A stretch of 64,000 nt of DNA from Burkholderiales bacterium 39-55-53. Lineage in GTDB: Bacteria; Pseudomonadota; Gammaproteobacteria; Burkholderiales; Burkholderiaceae_C. Location of the stretch: contig NCJK01000007.1 in NCBI GenBank assembly GCA_002282445.1, positions 1 to 64,000 of the forward strand. Reading direction: 5' to 3'. Of the stretch, positions 8,817-18,519 are shown piece by piece (within the stretch, counting starts at the first letter, position 1; every line of letters begins with the position of its first letter). Under the pieces are notes generated by a model. It worked only from the letters and a program-made list of their open reading frames with translations. It made no database searches and had not been told where the DNA came from. The position numbers and the translations under genes are program-made.

Positions 8817-8821
8817 GCGGT

Positions 8822-10000
8822 ATGTTTTTAGATGTCGCCCAGCTCTCCGTCAGTTACCCAGAACGCCCCCGCCCTTCGGTGGACCGCGTGACCCTGGCGC
8901 TGCGTGCTGGCGAAATGGGCGTGCTCATTGGCCCGTCGGGCTGCGGCAAGACCACGCTGTTGCGTGCAGTGGCTGGTTTAGAGCGTGCCAGCGCTGGCGA
9001 AATTCGATTGGCCCAGTCGGTGGTCAGCAGTGCCACCGCGCATGTGGCCCCTGAATCGCGCCGCATCGGCATGGTGTTTCAAGACTACGCCCTCTTTCCG
9101 CACTTGAGCGTGGAAGACAACATCAGCTTTGGTTTGCACAAGCAGCCGCGCGTCGAGCGGGAAGCGCGTGTGCGCGAGGTGCTGGCGCTGGTGGGCTTGT
9201 CTAGCAGCGCACAGCGTTACCCGCATGAGTTGTCGGGTGGTCAGCAGCAGCGCGTGGCCTTGGCCCGTGCATTGGCCCCCAAGCCGCAACTGTTATTGCT
9301 GGATGAGCCGTTCTCCAACCTAGATGTGGAACTGCGCGAACGCTTGGCTTTGGAAGTACGCGGCATTTTGAAAGAAGCGCAAACCACAGCCCTGTTTGTG
9401 ACGCACGACCAAATGGAAGCCTTTGCCATTGGTGATGTGATTGGTGTCATGTCCGAAGGCCGCTTGCACCAGTGGGATGATGCCTACACGCTGTACCACC
9501 GCCCTGCCACGCGCTTTGTGGCTGAGTTCATTGGCCACGGCGTGTTCACCCCCGCCACTTTGCGCGAGGTGAACAACCAAGTCGTGGTCAGCACACCCAT
9601 GGGTGATTTGGTGGATGTGGCCGAGTGCCCATTGCCCTGCACCTTTGCTGCAGGTGAATGCGATGTGCTGCTGCGCGCCGATGACATCGTGCATGACGAC
9701 GATGCCCCCGTGAAAGCCGAAATCATTCGCAAATCATTTCGTGGCTCAGAGTTTTTGTACACCCTGCGCCTGAAAAGCGGCGAGAGTGTGATGGCACATG
9801 TCCCCAGCCATCACGACCACACCGTGGGCGAGTGGATTGGTATCCGCGCCGAAGTCGATCACGTGGTGACTTTCAACCGTTCATGCCCTGTGAATGGTCA
9901 TGACTTGTGCAACATGCCATGCGCGGACCACGAAGCACCGCATGAACATGCGCAAATGCAAGAGCAGCCCATTCACTTCCATGTGAAGCCCGCGGCTTAA
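8822..10000 (+). CDS. fbpC: Ferric-iron ABC transporter ATPase with His/Cys-rich C-terminal tail
   Basis: This 392-residue protein has an N-terminal ABC ATPase domain with Walker A GPSGCGKTT (about residues 38-46), signature LSGGQQQR, Walker B LLLLDEPFS and the H-loop FVTHDQ, then a regulatory TOBE-like domain (about 245-350). It would energise iron import through the divergent permease. The final 40 residues are odd: Cys355, 363 and 367 and His360, 370, 374, 376, 385 and 387 form a metal-ligand-rich tail with the CNMPC motif, which is not a standard part of FbpC. No clear Shine-Dalgarno precedes the ATG. The next gene, on the other strand, begins 32 bases after its stop. Confidence 0.9.
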   Translation: MFLDVAQLSVSYPERPRPSVDRVTLALRAGEMGVLIGPSGCGKTTLLRAVAGLERASAGEIRLAQSVVSSATAHVAPESRRIGMVFQDYALFPHLSVEDNISFGLHKQPRVEREARVREVLALVGLSSSAQRYPHELSGGQQQRVALARALAPKPQLLLLDEPFSNLDVELRERLALEVRGILKEAQTTALFVTHDQMEAFAIGDVIGVMSEGRLHQWDDAYTLYHRPATRFVAEFIGHGVFTPATLREVNNQVVVSTPMGDLVDVAECPLPCTFAAGECDVLLRADDIVHDDDAPVKAEIIRKSFRGSEFLYTLRLKSGESVMAHVPSHHDHTVGEWIGIRAEVDHVVTFNRSCPVNGHDLCNMPCADHEAPHEHAQMQEQPIHFHVKPAA

Positions 10001-10032
10001 GTCAACGCGTCGCGGCGGGCTTGCGGCGTGTA

Positions 10033-11475
10033 TCAAGCCTGTGTATTGGAGAAGCGCACTGAGAATCGCGCACCCGGCATGGGCTTGCCAGGAAAGGCGT
10101 CTTCAAGTGTGACCACCGCGGCATGTTGATGGGCAATTTCCAGCACGATGGGCAAGCCAAGACCTGAGCCATCGGCCTCTGTGCCCAGTGCGCGGTAGAA
10201 GGGCTGGAACACCAAATCACGCTCGGCTTCAGGGATGCCGGGGCCAGAGTCCTCCACTTGCAGCACCACCACCTTGCCAAACTTGTCGGCCAACAAACGC
10301 ACGGTGATGACGCCGGGATTGTCTTGGGTGGATGGCGTGTAATTGATGGCGTTGTCCACCAAGTTGCGCACCATTTCTTTGAGCAGTGTGGGGTTGCCCA
10401 TCACGCGAACACCTGAACTGCCAAGTTCTGCGCCTTCATAGCCAAGGTCGATGTGCTTGTCCATGGCGCGGGGCAATGAGTCTTGGATCACATCGCTGAC
10501 CAAATCCACCAAATCACAAGGGCTGCGCGCAATGTTGGTGGTGCTGCTTTCGGCCCGCGCCAATGACAACAACTGGTTAACCGTGTGTGTGGCGCGAATG
10601 CTGGCGCGGCCAATGAGCTTGAGCGACTGTTTCAGTTCATCCGCGCTTGAGTCAGCGCGCTGCGCCAAGTCAGCCTGCATGCGCAGCCCCGCCAGTGGCG
10701 TTTTGAGTTGATGCGCGGCATCAGCCAAAAAGCGTTTTTGCGTGGCAATCGATTCTTTGAGTCGCGTGAGCAAGTCGTTGATAGAGGCTACCAACGGAGC
10801 CACTTCTTGAGGAACGGCTGTTTCATCAAGGGGGCTCAGATCGTCGGGCTTACGCAGTCGGATACGTTCTTCAAGCTTGTTGAGCGGGCGAATGCCGCGC
10901 GCTAAAGCCAGCCACACCAACAGCACCGCAAGGGGCAAGATGACGAACTGCGGCAGCATCACGCCTTTGATAATTTCGGTGGCCAGTACCGAGCGCTTTT
11001 CGAGGGTTTCAGCCACTTGTACGAGCACTGGTCTCGCGCCCGGAATATCTACACGCACCCAGGTGTAAGCCACACGCACTTCCGCGCCACGCATTTCATC
11101 GTCGCGAATCCGCACCTCACCTGGTGACCTTGCTTCTTCATCTGGCGGCCACGGAAAATCGCGTTCGCCACTGACAAACTCGCCGCGCGTGCCCAGCACT
11201 TGGTAGTAAATCAAGTCGGCATCGTCTGCGCGCAAAATTTCGCGAGCAGGCAATGGCAAATTGAAATACATGTGGGTTTGGTCGCTCTTGACGAGCTGCG
11301 CCAGGGCTTGCACGTTGTATTCCAAGCCTCGGTCAAACGGGCGTGCCGCAATGTTTTGCGCCACCAGCCAAGTCAGAATCAAACTCACGGGCCACAGCAA
11401 GAGCAGTGGCGTGAGCATCCAATCGAGGATCTCGCCAAACAGCGAGTGTTGCTCGCGCCTAAACAGCTTTGCCAT
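10033..11475 (-). CDS. Two-component sensor histidine kinase, TctE/QseC-like
   Basis: This 480-residue protein has membrane segments at about 21-41 and 172-194 that bracket a periplasmic sensor domain. A HAMP-like linker, the dimerisation/phospho-acceptor helix with His255 (AAHQLKTPLAGL) and a C-terminal HATPase (NLVDNAINYTP, then DSGPGIP and GSGLGLPI) follow. It would phosphorylate the regulator encoded 15 bases upstream in the same transcript. The N-terminal domain resembles the 2CSK_N type found in tricarboxylate sensors, but the ligand is unknown and no tct transport genes are nearby. It converges with the iron ATPase gene. Confidence 0.9.
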   Translation of the reverse strand: MAKLFRREQHSLFGEILDWMLTPLLLLWPVSLILTWLVAQNIAARPFDRGLEYNVQALAQLVKSDQTHMYFNLPLPAREILRADDADLIYYQVLGTRGEFVSGERDFPWPPDEEARSPGEVRIRDDEMRGAEVRVAYTWVRVDIPGARPVLVQVAETLEKRSVLATEIIKGVMLPQFVILPLAVLLVWLALARGIRPLNKLEERIRLRKPDDLSPLDETAVPQEVAPLVASINDLLTRLKESIATQKRFLADAAHQLKTPLAGLRMQADLAQRADSSADELKQSLKLIGRASIRATHTVNQLLSLARAESSTTNIARSPCDLVDLVSDVIQDSLPRAMDKHIDLGYEGAELGSSGVRVMGNPTLLKEMVRNLVDNAINYTPSTQDNPGVITVRLLADKFGKVVVLQVEDSGPGIPEAERDLVFQPFYRALGTEADGSGLGLPIVLEIAHQHAAVVTLEDAFPGKPMPGARFSVRFSNTQA

Positions 11476-11490
11476 GCAAGTGCGCCGTGT

Positions 11491-12165
11491 TTAGCCCGGA
11501 ATTTTTTCGAGGCAGTAACCCAAGCCCCGCACGGTGGCGATGCGGATAGGGCCTTTTTCAATCTTCTTGCGCAGGCGGTGGATGTACACCTCGATGGCGT
11601 TGTTGCTCACCTCTTCGCCCCACTCGCACAAGCGCTCGACCAACTGGTCTTTGCTCACCAAGCGGCCGCTGCGTTGCAACAGCACTTCGAGCAAGCCGAG
11701 CTCACGCGCAGACAGCTCGACCATCTTGCCGTCGATGGTGGCGACGCGGCCGGTTTGGTCGTACACCAGTGGGCCGTGTTTGATGGACGATGAAGTGCCG
11801 CCCATGCCGCGACGTGTGAGTGCGCGCACGCGGGCTTCTAGCTCTTGCAAGCTGAAGGGTTTGGCCATGTAGTCGTCAGCGCCGTAGTCCAAACCCTTGA
11901 CGCGCTCTTCTACGCTGTCGGCAGCGGTGAGGATCAGTACAGGAATAGACGAGCCACGTGAGCGCAAGCGCTTGAGCACTTCAAGGCCATGCATTTTGGG
12001 AAGACCTAAATCCAAGATGAGCAAGTCAAACTCATCGGTGGTCATGAGGGCGGCGTCGGCTTCGGTGCCGCTGGCCACGTGGTCAGCGGCAGCGCCAGAC
12101 GCACGCAAAGTGCGCAACAGGCCGTCGGCCAAGACCAAGTCGTCTTCTGCAATCAGGATGCGCAT
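11491..12165 (-). CDS. OmpR-family response regulator, TctD-like
   Basis: This 224-residue protein has a receiver domain with the acidic pocket EDD (residues 7-9), phospho-acceptor Asp52 (LLILDLGLPKMHG) and the conserved lysine in AKPF. It is joined to a winged-helix DNA-binding domain ending VEVYIHRLRKKIE-like and TVRGLGYCLEK. It precedes and probably shares a transcript with the sensor kinase. Targets cannot be read from the sequence. A MarR-family gene lies 35 bases upstream on the same strand. Confidence 0.92.
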   Translation of the reverse strand: MRILIAEDDLVLADGLLRTLRASGAAADHVASGTEADAALMTTDEFDLLILDLGLPKMHGLEVLKRLRSRGSSIPVLILTAADSVEERVKGLDYGADDYMAKPFSLQELEARVRALTRRGMGGTSSSIKHGPLVYDQTGRVATIDGKMVELSARELGLLEVLLQRSGRLVSKDQLVERLCEWGEEVSNNAIEVYIHRLRKKIEKGPIRIATVRGLGYCLEKIPG

Positions 12166-12200
12166 GTGTTGTCTCCAGCTTCTTCGCGTTTTGAGATGTG

Positions 12201-12710
12201 TCAGGTGGGAGATTCTAGGCTGGAGTAGCCGCCTGCATAGGCCTCCAGCCCAAGACTTACCACGGTGGCGACGTCTGCGCCTACTTCTTGTTTGAATTCC
12301 GCCTCGGTTTGCGCCACCGCTTGTTCAAAAGCGCGTAGCCATGCGAGGCCTGTTTCGGTGAACACAATGCGCCGTGCGCGCGCGTCTTGCGGGTCGGGCG
12401 TGCGTTGCACCAAGCCCCATGCTTCGCACTGGGTGACGAGATCGCCCATGGCCTGCTTGGTCATGCCGGCACTGGCGGCGAGGTCGATCAGGCGCGAGCC
12501 TTCAAGGCTGAGGTGGCGCGTGATGTGGATGTGCGCGGCGCTCACCTGCGTGCGGGCAGCGAGGTTGGACAGGGCCAAAGGCACATCCTCGTTATGCGCC
12601 ATCAGGTGCAACACGCGGGCGTCAAAGCGGCGCATGGCGTGGCCTAACAGCCGGCCAAGGTGGATTTGTCGCCAGTCTTGCTGGGTGGAAAAGGTGGGTG
12701 CAGAAGCCAT
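12201..12710 (-). CDS. MarR-family transcriptional regulator
   Basis: This protein of about 169 residues has a winged helix-turn-helix core (HLSLEGSRLIDLAASAGMTKQAMGDLV) followed by a basic wing (TPDPQDARARRIVFTETG). MarR proteins are dimeric, ligand-responsive repressors, often autoregulated. The ATG at 12710 is preferred; an upstream in-frame TTG at 12737 would add nine residues. The start codon sits inside a perfect 14-bp palindrome, a likely operator. It diverges from recA. The effector is unknown. Confidence 0.85.
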   Translation of the reverse strand: MASAPTFSTQQDWRQIHLGRLLGHAMRRFDARVLHLMAHNEDVPLALSNLAARTQVSAAHIHITRHLSLEGSRLIDLAASAGMTKQAMGDLVTQCEAWGLVQRTPDPQDARARRIVFTETGLAWLRAFEQAVAQTEAEFKQEVGADVATVVSLGLEAYAGGYSSLESPT

Positions 12711-12720
12711 TTGCAAATGG
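12707..12720. promoter_or_regulatory. 14-bp palindrome over the MarR start codon (candidate operator)
   Basis: CCATTTGCAAATGG is perfectly self-complementary and includes the ATG of the MarR gene (12708-12710 on the minus strand). Position and symmetry suit an autoregulatory MarR binding site. Confidence 0.55.
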
Positions 12721-12790
12721 TAAGGCAAACTGACCAAAAAAAGTGTTTACAAGTTTTGACTTTGCGGTAAAGTACTGGTCAAGCATCCAG

Positions 12791-12806
12791 CTGTTGATAA
12801 ATGCAG
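12791..12806 (+). promoter_or_regulatory. LexA (SOS) box upstream of recA
   Basis: CTGTTGATAAATGCAG matches the CTGT-N8-ACAG LexA consensus at seven of the eight defining positions and lies 46 bases before the recA start. SOS control of recA is well established in proteobacteria. Possible upstream promoter pieces (TTTACA at 12746 or TTGACT at 12756) are only partial matches. Confidence 0.7.
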
Positions 12807-12851
12807 TGGCTGGACATTCTCGGTAAGCCCTTGATTTAACGGAGATTTCTC

Positions 12852-13973
12852 ATGAACAACAAACCCATCGTCGCTGACAGCGAAAAAGCCAAAGCCCTCC
12901 AAGCCGCCTTGGCGCAAATCGAAAAACAATTCGGCAAGGGCACCATCATGCGCTTGGGCGAAGGCGAAGTGGTGGACGACATCCAAGTCGTGTCCACCGG
13001 CTCATTGGGTTTGGACATCGCGTTGGGCGTGGGCGGTTTGCCTCGTGGTCGCGTGATCGAAATCTACGGCCCAGAGTCATCGGGCAAAACCACACTCACC
13101 TTGCAAGTCATCGCTGAGATGCAAAAGCAAGGCGGCACGTGCGCGTTTGTGGACGCCGAGCACGCTTTGGATTCGCAATACGCCCAAAAGCTCGGTGTGA
13201 ACTTGCAAGACCTGCTCATCAGCCAGCCCGACACCGGCGAACAAGCACTGGAAGTGGTCGATAGTTTGGTGCGTTCTGGCGCGGTGGATTTGGTGGTGGT
13301 CGACTCTGTGGCCGCCCTCACACCCAAGGCCGAACTCGAAGGCGACATGGGTGATTCATTGCCAGGCCTGCAAGCTCGCTTGATGAGCCAAGCCTTGCGC
13401 AAGTTGACGGCTTCCATCAAGAAGACCAATTGCACGGTCATCTTCATTAACCAAATCCGTATGAAGATTGGTGTGATGTTTGGTTCACCCGAAACCACCA
13501 CCGGTGGTAACGCGCTCAAGTTCTACGCCTCTGTACGTTTGGACATTCGCCGCACCGGCACCATCAAACGTGGTGACGAAGCCGTGGGTAACGAGACCAA
13601 AGTCAAAGTGGTGAAGAACAAAGTCGCGCCTCCGTTCAAGACGGCCGAGTTCGACATCTTGTTTGGCGAAGGTATCAGCCGCCAAGGCGAAATCATTGAC
13701 ATGGGCGTGAACGCCAAGGTCATCGAAAAGTCGGGCGCTTGGTACGCCTACCAAGGCGAAAAGATCGGTCAAGGACGAGACAACGCCCGTGAGTTCTTGC
13801 GCGAAAACGAAGCCTTGGCTTTTGAGATCGAAAACAAAGTACGCGAATCTTTGGGCATTCCTTTGCTGGCCGGTGGCGTGGAAGCGCCTGCAGCCAAAGA
13901 AGAAAAAGCACCAAAAGCAGCCAAAGCTGCAAAAGAGCCAAAGGTTCCTGACGCCGATGGCGTGGTCGCTTAA
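12852..13973 (+). CDS. recA: Recombinase RecA
   Basis: This 373-residue protein has Walker A GPESSGKT (residues 73-80), the VDAEHALDS region, Walker [13 protein letters not shown], the L2 loop and the [14 protein letters not shown] segment. It is the ATP-dependent strand-exchange protein and LexA co-protease of the SOS response. The C-terminus carries a Lys/Ala/Pro-rich extension (about residues 345-373) instead of the acidic tail of E. coli, a common pattern in related betaproteobacteria. It has an upstream LexA-box-like site and is followed 22 bases later by recX. Confidence 0.98.
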   Translation: MNNKPIVADSEKAKALQAALAQIEKQFGKGTIMRLGEGEVVDDIQVVSTGSLGLDIALGVGGLPRGRVIEIYGPESSGKTTLTLQVIAEMQKQGGTCAFVDAEHALDSQYAQKLGVNLQDLLISQPDTGEQALEVVDSLVRSGAVDLVVVDSVAALTPKAELEGDMGDSLPGLQARLMSQALRKLTASIKKTNCTVIFINQIRMKIGVMFGSPETTTGGNALKFYASVRLDIRRTGTIKRGDEAVGNETKVKVVKNKVAPPFKTAEFDILFGEGISRQGEIIDMGVNAKVIEKSGAWYAYQGEKIGQGRDNAREFLRENEALAFEIENKVRESLGIPLLAGGVEAPAAKEEKAPKAAKAAKEPKVPDADGVVA

Positions 13974-13995
13974 CGCTTATTAAATAGCCAGCCTC

Positions 13996-14496
13996 GTGAC
14001 ACACGACGTCGATTCAAACGGAGAAGAGAAACCTCAGGCGAAAAGGGCCAAGGGGTTTCAAATCTCGCTCAAAGGCCGAGCCTTGCGCTTGCTTTCGCAA
14101 CGTGAGCACTCGCGCTTTGAGCTAGAGCGCAAGCTCAAACCGTTTGAAGAAACGCCGGGCGAGTTGGCCGAGGCTTTGGATTTTTTGCAGGCCAAAGACT
14201 TCATCAACGAGCAGCGCGTGGTGGAGTCAGTCGTTAACAGCCGTTCTCGCAAGCTCGGTGCATCCCGGGTGCGTCAAGAATTGCAAGCCAAGGGGTTGCC
14301 TGTCGAGGCCATCGCCGAAGCCGTGCAAGAGATGCGCAGCACCGAGCTTGAGCGAGCCCGCGAAGTTTGGCGAAAGAAGTTTGGCGAGCCACCGGTTGAC
14401 CAAGCGGGGCGGGTCAAGCAAGTGCGGTTTTTAGTAAGCCGTGGATTTGCGCCGGAAGTCGTCAAGCGCGTGGTGGCTGGCTCAGAAGACTTCTAA
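13996..14496 (+). CDS. recX: Regulatory protein RecX
   Basis: This 166-residue protein starts with GTG. It shows the RecX three-helix repeats (GRALRLLSQREHSRFELERKL near residues 28-50, SRKLGASRVRQELQAKGL near 80-100, VRFLVSRGFAPEVVKRVV near the end). RecX binds RecA filaments and limits their activity. It lies directly after recA, as in many bacteria, and probably shares its SOS-controlled transcript. A long G-U-tolerant hairpin begins 19 bases after its stop. Confidence 0.93.
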   Translation: MTHDVDSNGEEKPQAKRAKGFQISLKGRALRLLSQREHSRFELERKLKPFEETPGELAEALDFLQAKDFINEQRVVESVVNSRSRKLGASRVRQELQAKGLPVEAIAEAVQEMRSTELERAREVWRKKFGEPPVDQAGRVKQVRFLVSRGFAPEVVKRVVAGSEDF

Positions 14497-14514
14497 TCCA
14501 CACAAAGTCAGTGA

Positions 14515-14579
14515 TGTGGGTACGTGTGTTTGGCGATTTGGCGAGCGCAGCGAGTATGAGCCAAGCGCATGTGCCCACA
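14515..14579 (+). repeat. Long hairpin in the recX-argC interval
   Basis: The arms 14515-14534 and 14560-14579 (20 bases each) are complementary at 16 positions, and the other four positions are G-U pairs when transcribed from the plus strand. This gives an uninterrupted 20-bp RNA helix with a 25-base loop. On the minus strand the same positions become A-C mismatches. It may act at the 3' end of the recA-recX message or be a REP-like element. There is no T-tract. Confidence 0.6.
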
Positions 14580-14607
14580 GCGCTGACGCCAGTACAAAGA
14601 AGAAGCC

Positions 14608-15525
14608 TTAAACGCCCAACATCAACTGCAAGTTCTGCACCGCAGCACCGCTAGCGCCCTTGCCCAAGTTATCCAAACGCGCCATTAAAACAGCATGATG
14701 ATGGGTTTCGTTCGCGAAGACGCGAATTTCTAATTGGTTGGTGTCGTTCAAGGCCGTGGCGTCGAGCTTGCCGTTGTCGGTCGCGGGATGCACGCTCACC
14801 CAGCCGTCGGGGTGTTGGCCGTAGTGTTTAGCCAGTGCGTCGTGTAGGTCAGCCGCTTTGGGTTTGGCAGGCAACATGTCCAAATGAATCGGCAGTTGCA
14901 CCAACATGCCTTGGCGGAAGTTACCCACCGATGGCACAAACAAGGGGCGACGTGTGAGACCTGTGTAGGCCATGATTTCTGGGATGTGTTTGTGCTCTAA
15001 GCCAAGCGCATAGGCTTCAAACAGCGGCGCTTTGCCTGCTTCGTAATCTTCAATCATGGTGCGGCCGCCGCCCGAATAGCCGCTGACCGAGGGTAGGGCC
15101 ACTGGAAAGTCGGCAGGCACCAAGCCAGCATCCACCAAGGGGCGCAACAAAGCAATCGCCCCCGTGGCATAGCAGCCGGGGTTGGCCACGCGGTCGGCGT
15201 TGACCACGGCATCGCGCTGGCCAGCTGCCAACTCGGGGAAGCCATAGACCCAGCCCGGCTCAACACGGTGCGCGGTGGATGCGTCGATGATTTTGGGTTT
15301 CTTGCCGCTCAGGCTGTCGATCATGGCGACCGATTCGCGGGCGTGGTCGTCGTGCAGACAGAGGATGACCATGTCCACGCTAGCCATCAACTCGCGTTTG
15401 GCTTCGGGGTCTTTGCGTTTGGCGGGGTCAATGCTGACCACTTGAACCGCTGGCATGAGCGCCAAACGTTCGCGAATTTGTAGACCTGTGGTGCCGGCTT
15501 CGCCGTCGATGAAGACTTTAGACAT
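14608..15525 (-). CDS. argC: N-acetyl-gamma-glutamyl-phosphate reductase (short, type 2)
   Basis: This 305-residue protein has an N-terminal NADP-binding segment ([19 protein letters not shown]) and the catalytic cysteine Cys118 in [10 protein letters not shown]. The length matches the short ArgC class rather than the form of about 340 residues. It performs the third step of arginine synthesis, reducing N-acetylglutamyl phosphate. ATG 15525 is preferred to the TTG at 15546, which would add seven residues. It stands alone here, convergent with recX and divergent from sucC. Confidence 0.93.
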   Translation of the reverse strand: MSKVFIDGEAGTTGLQIRERLALMPAVQVVSIDPAKRKDPEAKRELMASVDMVILCLHDDHARESVAMIDSLSGKKPKIIDASTAHRVEPGWVYGFPELAAGQRDAVVNADRVANPGCYATGAIALLRPLVDAGLVPADFPVALPSVSGYSGGGRTMIEDYEAGKAPLFEAYALGLEHKHIPEIMAYTGLTRRPLFVPSVGNFRQGMLVQLPIHLDMLPAKPKAADLHDALAKHYGQHPDGWVSVHPATDNGKLDATALNDTNQLEIRVFANETHHHAVLMARLDNLGKGASGAAVQNLQLMLGV

Positions 15526-15697
15526 AGATGTCGCCAAAAAGTACAAGAAAGTGAGGCGCCGCTAGGTGCTTGTAAGCCAGTTAAAAGCTTGACGCGATGC
15601 AGCATGATACATTCTCAGAGCTTTAGCCGGAGCGGTTCTACAAGGAATATCCTCGGCGAAGGTATTACAAATCCACCGATTTACTAAGAGAGATCTC

Positions 15698-16858
<1,161 letters not shown>

Positions 16859-16868
16859 GGGAAACAAC

Positions 16869-17765
16869 ATGTCCATCTACATCAATAAAAACACCAAGGT
16901 CGTCACCCAAGGTATCACTGGCAAAACCGGTCAATTCCACACTGAAAAGTGCATCGAGTACGCAAACGGTAAAAACTGTTTCGTCGCGGGTGTGAACCCC
17001 AAGAAGGCTGGCGAGTCCATTTTCGGCGTGCCAATTTTCTCGACCGTCAAGGACGCTGCCAAAGAAACTGGCGCAACTGTGTCAGTGATCTACGTGCCAC
17101 CAGCTGGTGCTGCTGCTGCCATTTGGGAAGCTGTGGAAGCCGACCTCGACTTGGCCATCTGTATCACCGAAGGCATCCCAGTCCGTGACATGCTTGAAGT
17201 CCGTAACAAGATGAAAGCCAAGGAAGCTGCTGGCGGCAAGAAGACCTTGTTGCTCGGCCCTAACTGCCCAGGTTTGATCACGCCTGACGAAATCAAGATC
17301 GGCATCATGCCCGGTCACATCCACCGCAAAGGCCGTATCGGCGTTGTGTCTCGTTCAGGCACATTGACATACGAAGCCGTGGCGATGTTGACCGAAGTGG
17401 GCTTGGGCCAATCCAGCGCCGTCGGTATCGGTGGTGACCCCATCAACGGTTTGAAGCACATCGACGTGATGCGCGCCTTCAACGAAGATCCAGACACAGA
17501 CGCCGTCATCATGATCGGTGAAATCGGTGGTCCAGACGAAGCTGAAGCTGCTCAGTGGTGCAAGGCCAACATGAAGAAGCCAGTGGTTGGCTTCATCGCT
17601 GGTGTGACTGCCCCTCCCGGCAAGCGCATGGGCCATGCAGGTGCTTTGATTTCTGGCGGCGCAGACACAGCCGATGCCAAACTGGCCATCATGGAAGAGT
17701 GCGGCTTTATCGTCACACGCAACCCATCTGAATTGGGCAAATTGCTCAAGGCTCAGTTGAAGTAA
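16869..17765 (+). CDS. sucD: Succinate-CoA ligase alpha subunit
   Basis: This 298-residue protein has the CoA-binding Rossmann segment ([19 protein letters not shown]). The phosphorylated active-site histidine is His256 ([11 protein letters not shown]). It pairs with SucC to form the TCA-cycle ligase. AAGGGA precedes its start and it lies 10 bases after sucC. A strong rho-independent terminator ends the operon. Confidence 0.98.
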   Translation: MSIYINKNTKVVTQGITGKTGQFHTEKCIEYANGKNCFVAGVNPKKAGESIFGVPIFSTVKDAAKETGATVSVIYVPPAGAAAAIWEAVEADLDLAICITEGIPVRDMLEVRNKMKAKEAAGGKKTLLLGPNCPGLITPDEIKIGIMPGHIHRKGRIGVVSRSGTLTYEAVAMLTEVGLGQSSAVGIGGDPINGLKHIDVMRAFNEDPDTDAVIMIGEIGGPDEAEAAQWCKANMKKPVVGFIAGVTAPPGKRMGHAGALISGGADTADAKLAIMEECGFIVTRNPSELGKLLKAQLK

Positions 17766-17790
17766 TCTCCTTCTGGAATTACCAAGATTA

Positions 17791-17823
17791 AAGCGAGCGG
17801 TGTTTCACCGCTCGCTTTTTTTT
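17791..17823 (+). terminator. Rho-independent terminator of sucCD
   Basis: AAGCGAGCGGTG (17791-17802) and CACCGCTCGCTT (17806-17817) form a perfect 12-bp stem with a TTT loop, followed by a T-run to 17823. Confidence 0.95.
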
Positions 17824-17894
17824 GAACTCATGCATGGGCATGTGGTTAAGAACCGCTGTCTAGAATTTCTGCCCAACTCCTCAAAGGACTCGCT

Positions 17895-18407
17895 ATGAAA
17901 CAAACTTTGCAACGCGGCTTTACCTTGATTGAACTCATGATTGTGGTGGCCATCATTGGCGTGCTGGCCTCTGTGGCCCTGCCCGCTTACCAAGACTACA
18001 TGATTCGTGCACGCGTGAGCGAGGGTCTCGGGCTGGCATCTGCTGCCAAAACGAATGTGCTGGATGTGCTCAACAGTGGCAATGTGGCCACTGCGGCCAA
18101 TGGCTACAAAACTGGCTATACCTTTGGTGGTGCAACCAAGAACATCAGCAGCATTGACATCGCGGCCAGCACCGGCGTGATCACCATCACCACCACGGCG
18201 ACAGCCGGTGGCGGGAGTCTGCTGTTGGTTCCCTATACCAAGAGCGGAACTACAGAGACGGCCCTGCCAGCACCGACAGCGACGAGCGTGGCGATTGAGG
18301 GTGCGGTGCAATGGAAGTGCATGGCCAAAGGTGCAGATGCGTTTGTGAACGTCTCTGTGCCTACGGATGCGCTGGACAAAAAGTATGTGCCGAGCGATTG
18401 CAAGTAA
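17895..18407 (+). CDS. pilA: Type IV major pilin
   Basis: This 170-residue prepilin has a short leader (residues 1-8, MKQTLQRG) cleaved before Phe9, the conserved [22 protein letters not shown] helix start with Glu13, and a C-terminal disulfide loop between Cys142 and Cys169 (WKC to SDCK). The pilin domain is rich in Ala, Thr and Gly with many possible O-glycosylation sites. AAAGGA precedes the ATG. Its own terminator follows, and DsbA-like, O-oligosaccharyltransferase and glycosyltransferase genes come next, suggesting pilin oxidation and glycosylation. The pilus assembly machinery is not in this window. Confidence 0.93.
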   Translation: MKQTLQRGFTLIELMIVVAIIGVLASVALPAYQDYMIRARVSEGLGLASAAKTNVLDVLNSGNVATAANGYKTGYTFGGATKNISSIDIAASTGVITITTTATAGGGSLLLVPYTKSGTTETALPAPTATSVAIEGAVQWKCMAKGADAFVNVSVPTDALDKKYVPSDCK

Positions 18408-18426
18408 ATATTCGTAGCCTTCAACC

Positions 18427-18449
18427 AAGCGCCCTGTAGGGCGCTTTTT
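18427..18449 (+). terminator. Rho-independent terminator of pilA
   Basis: AAGCGCCC (18427-18434) and GGGCGCTT (18439-18446) form an 8-bp stem with a TGTA loop, followed by further T residues. Confidence 0.9.
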
Positions 18450-18519
18450 CATTAGCTTGGGCAAACTTTGGGTTGTGCGTCAAAATTGAGTGAGTGTCAT
18501 GTGACGCAAGGAGCGTGCG

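Noticed and set aside
15580..15612. sucC promoter built from TTGACG and TACATT
   Set aside because: The spacer between these hexamers is only about 13 bases, too short for sigma-70 recognition.
17838..17866. Sigma-54 or sigma-70 promoter for pilA around TAGAAT (17861-17866)
   Set aside because: No GG-N10-GC pair of the RpoN type and no acceptable -35 hexamer lie at the right distance, so I did not annotate it.
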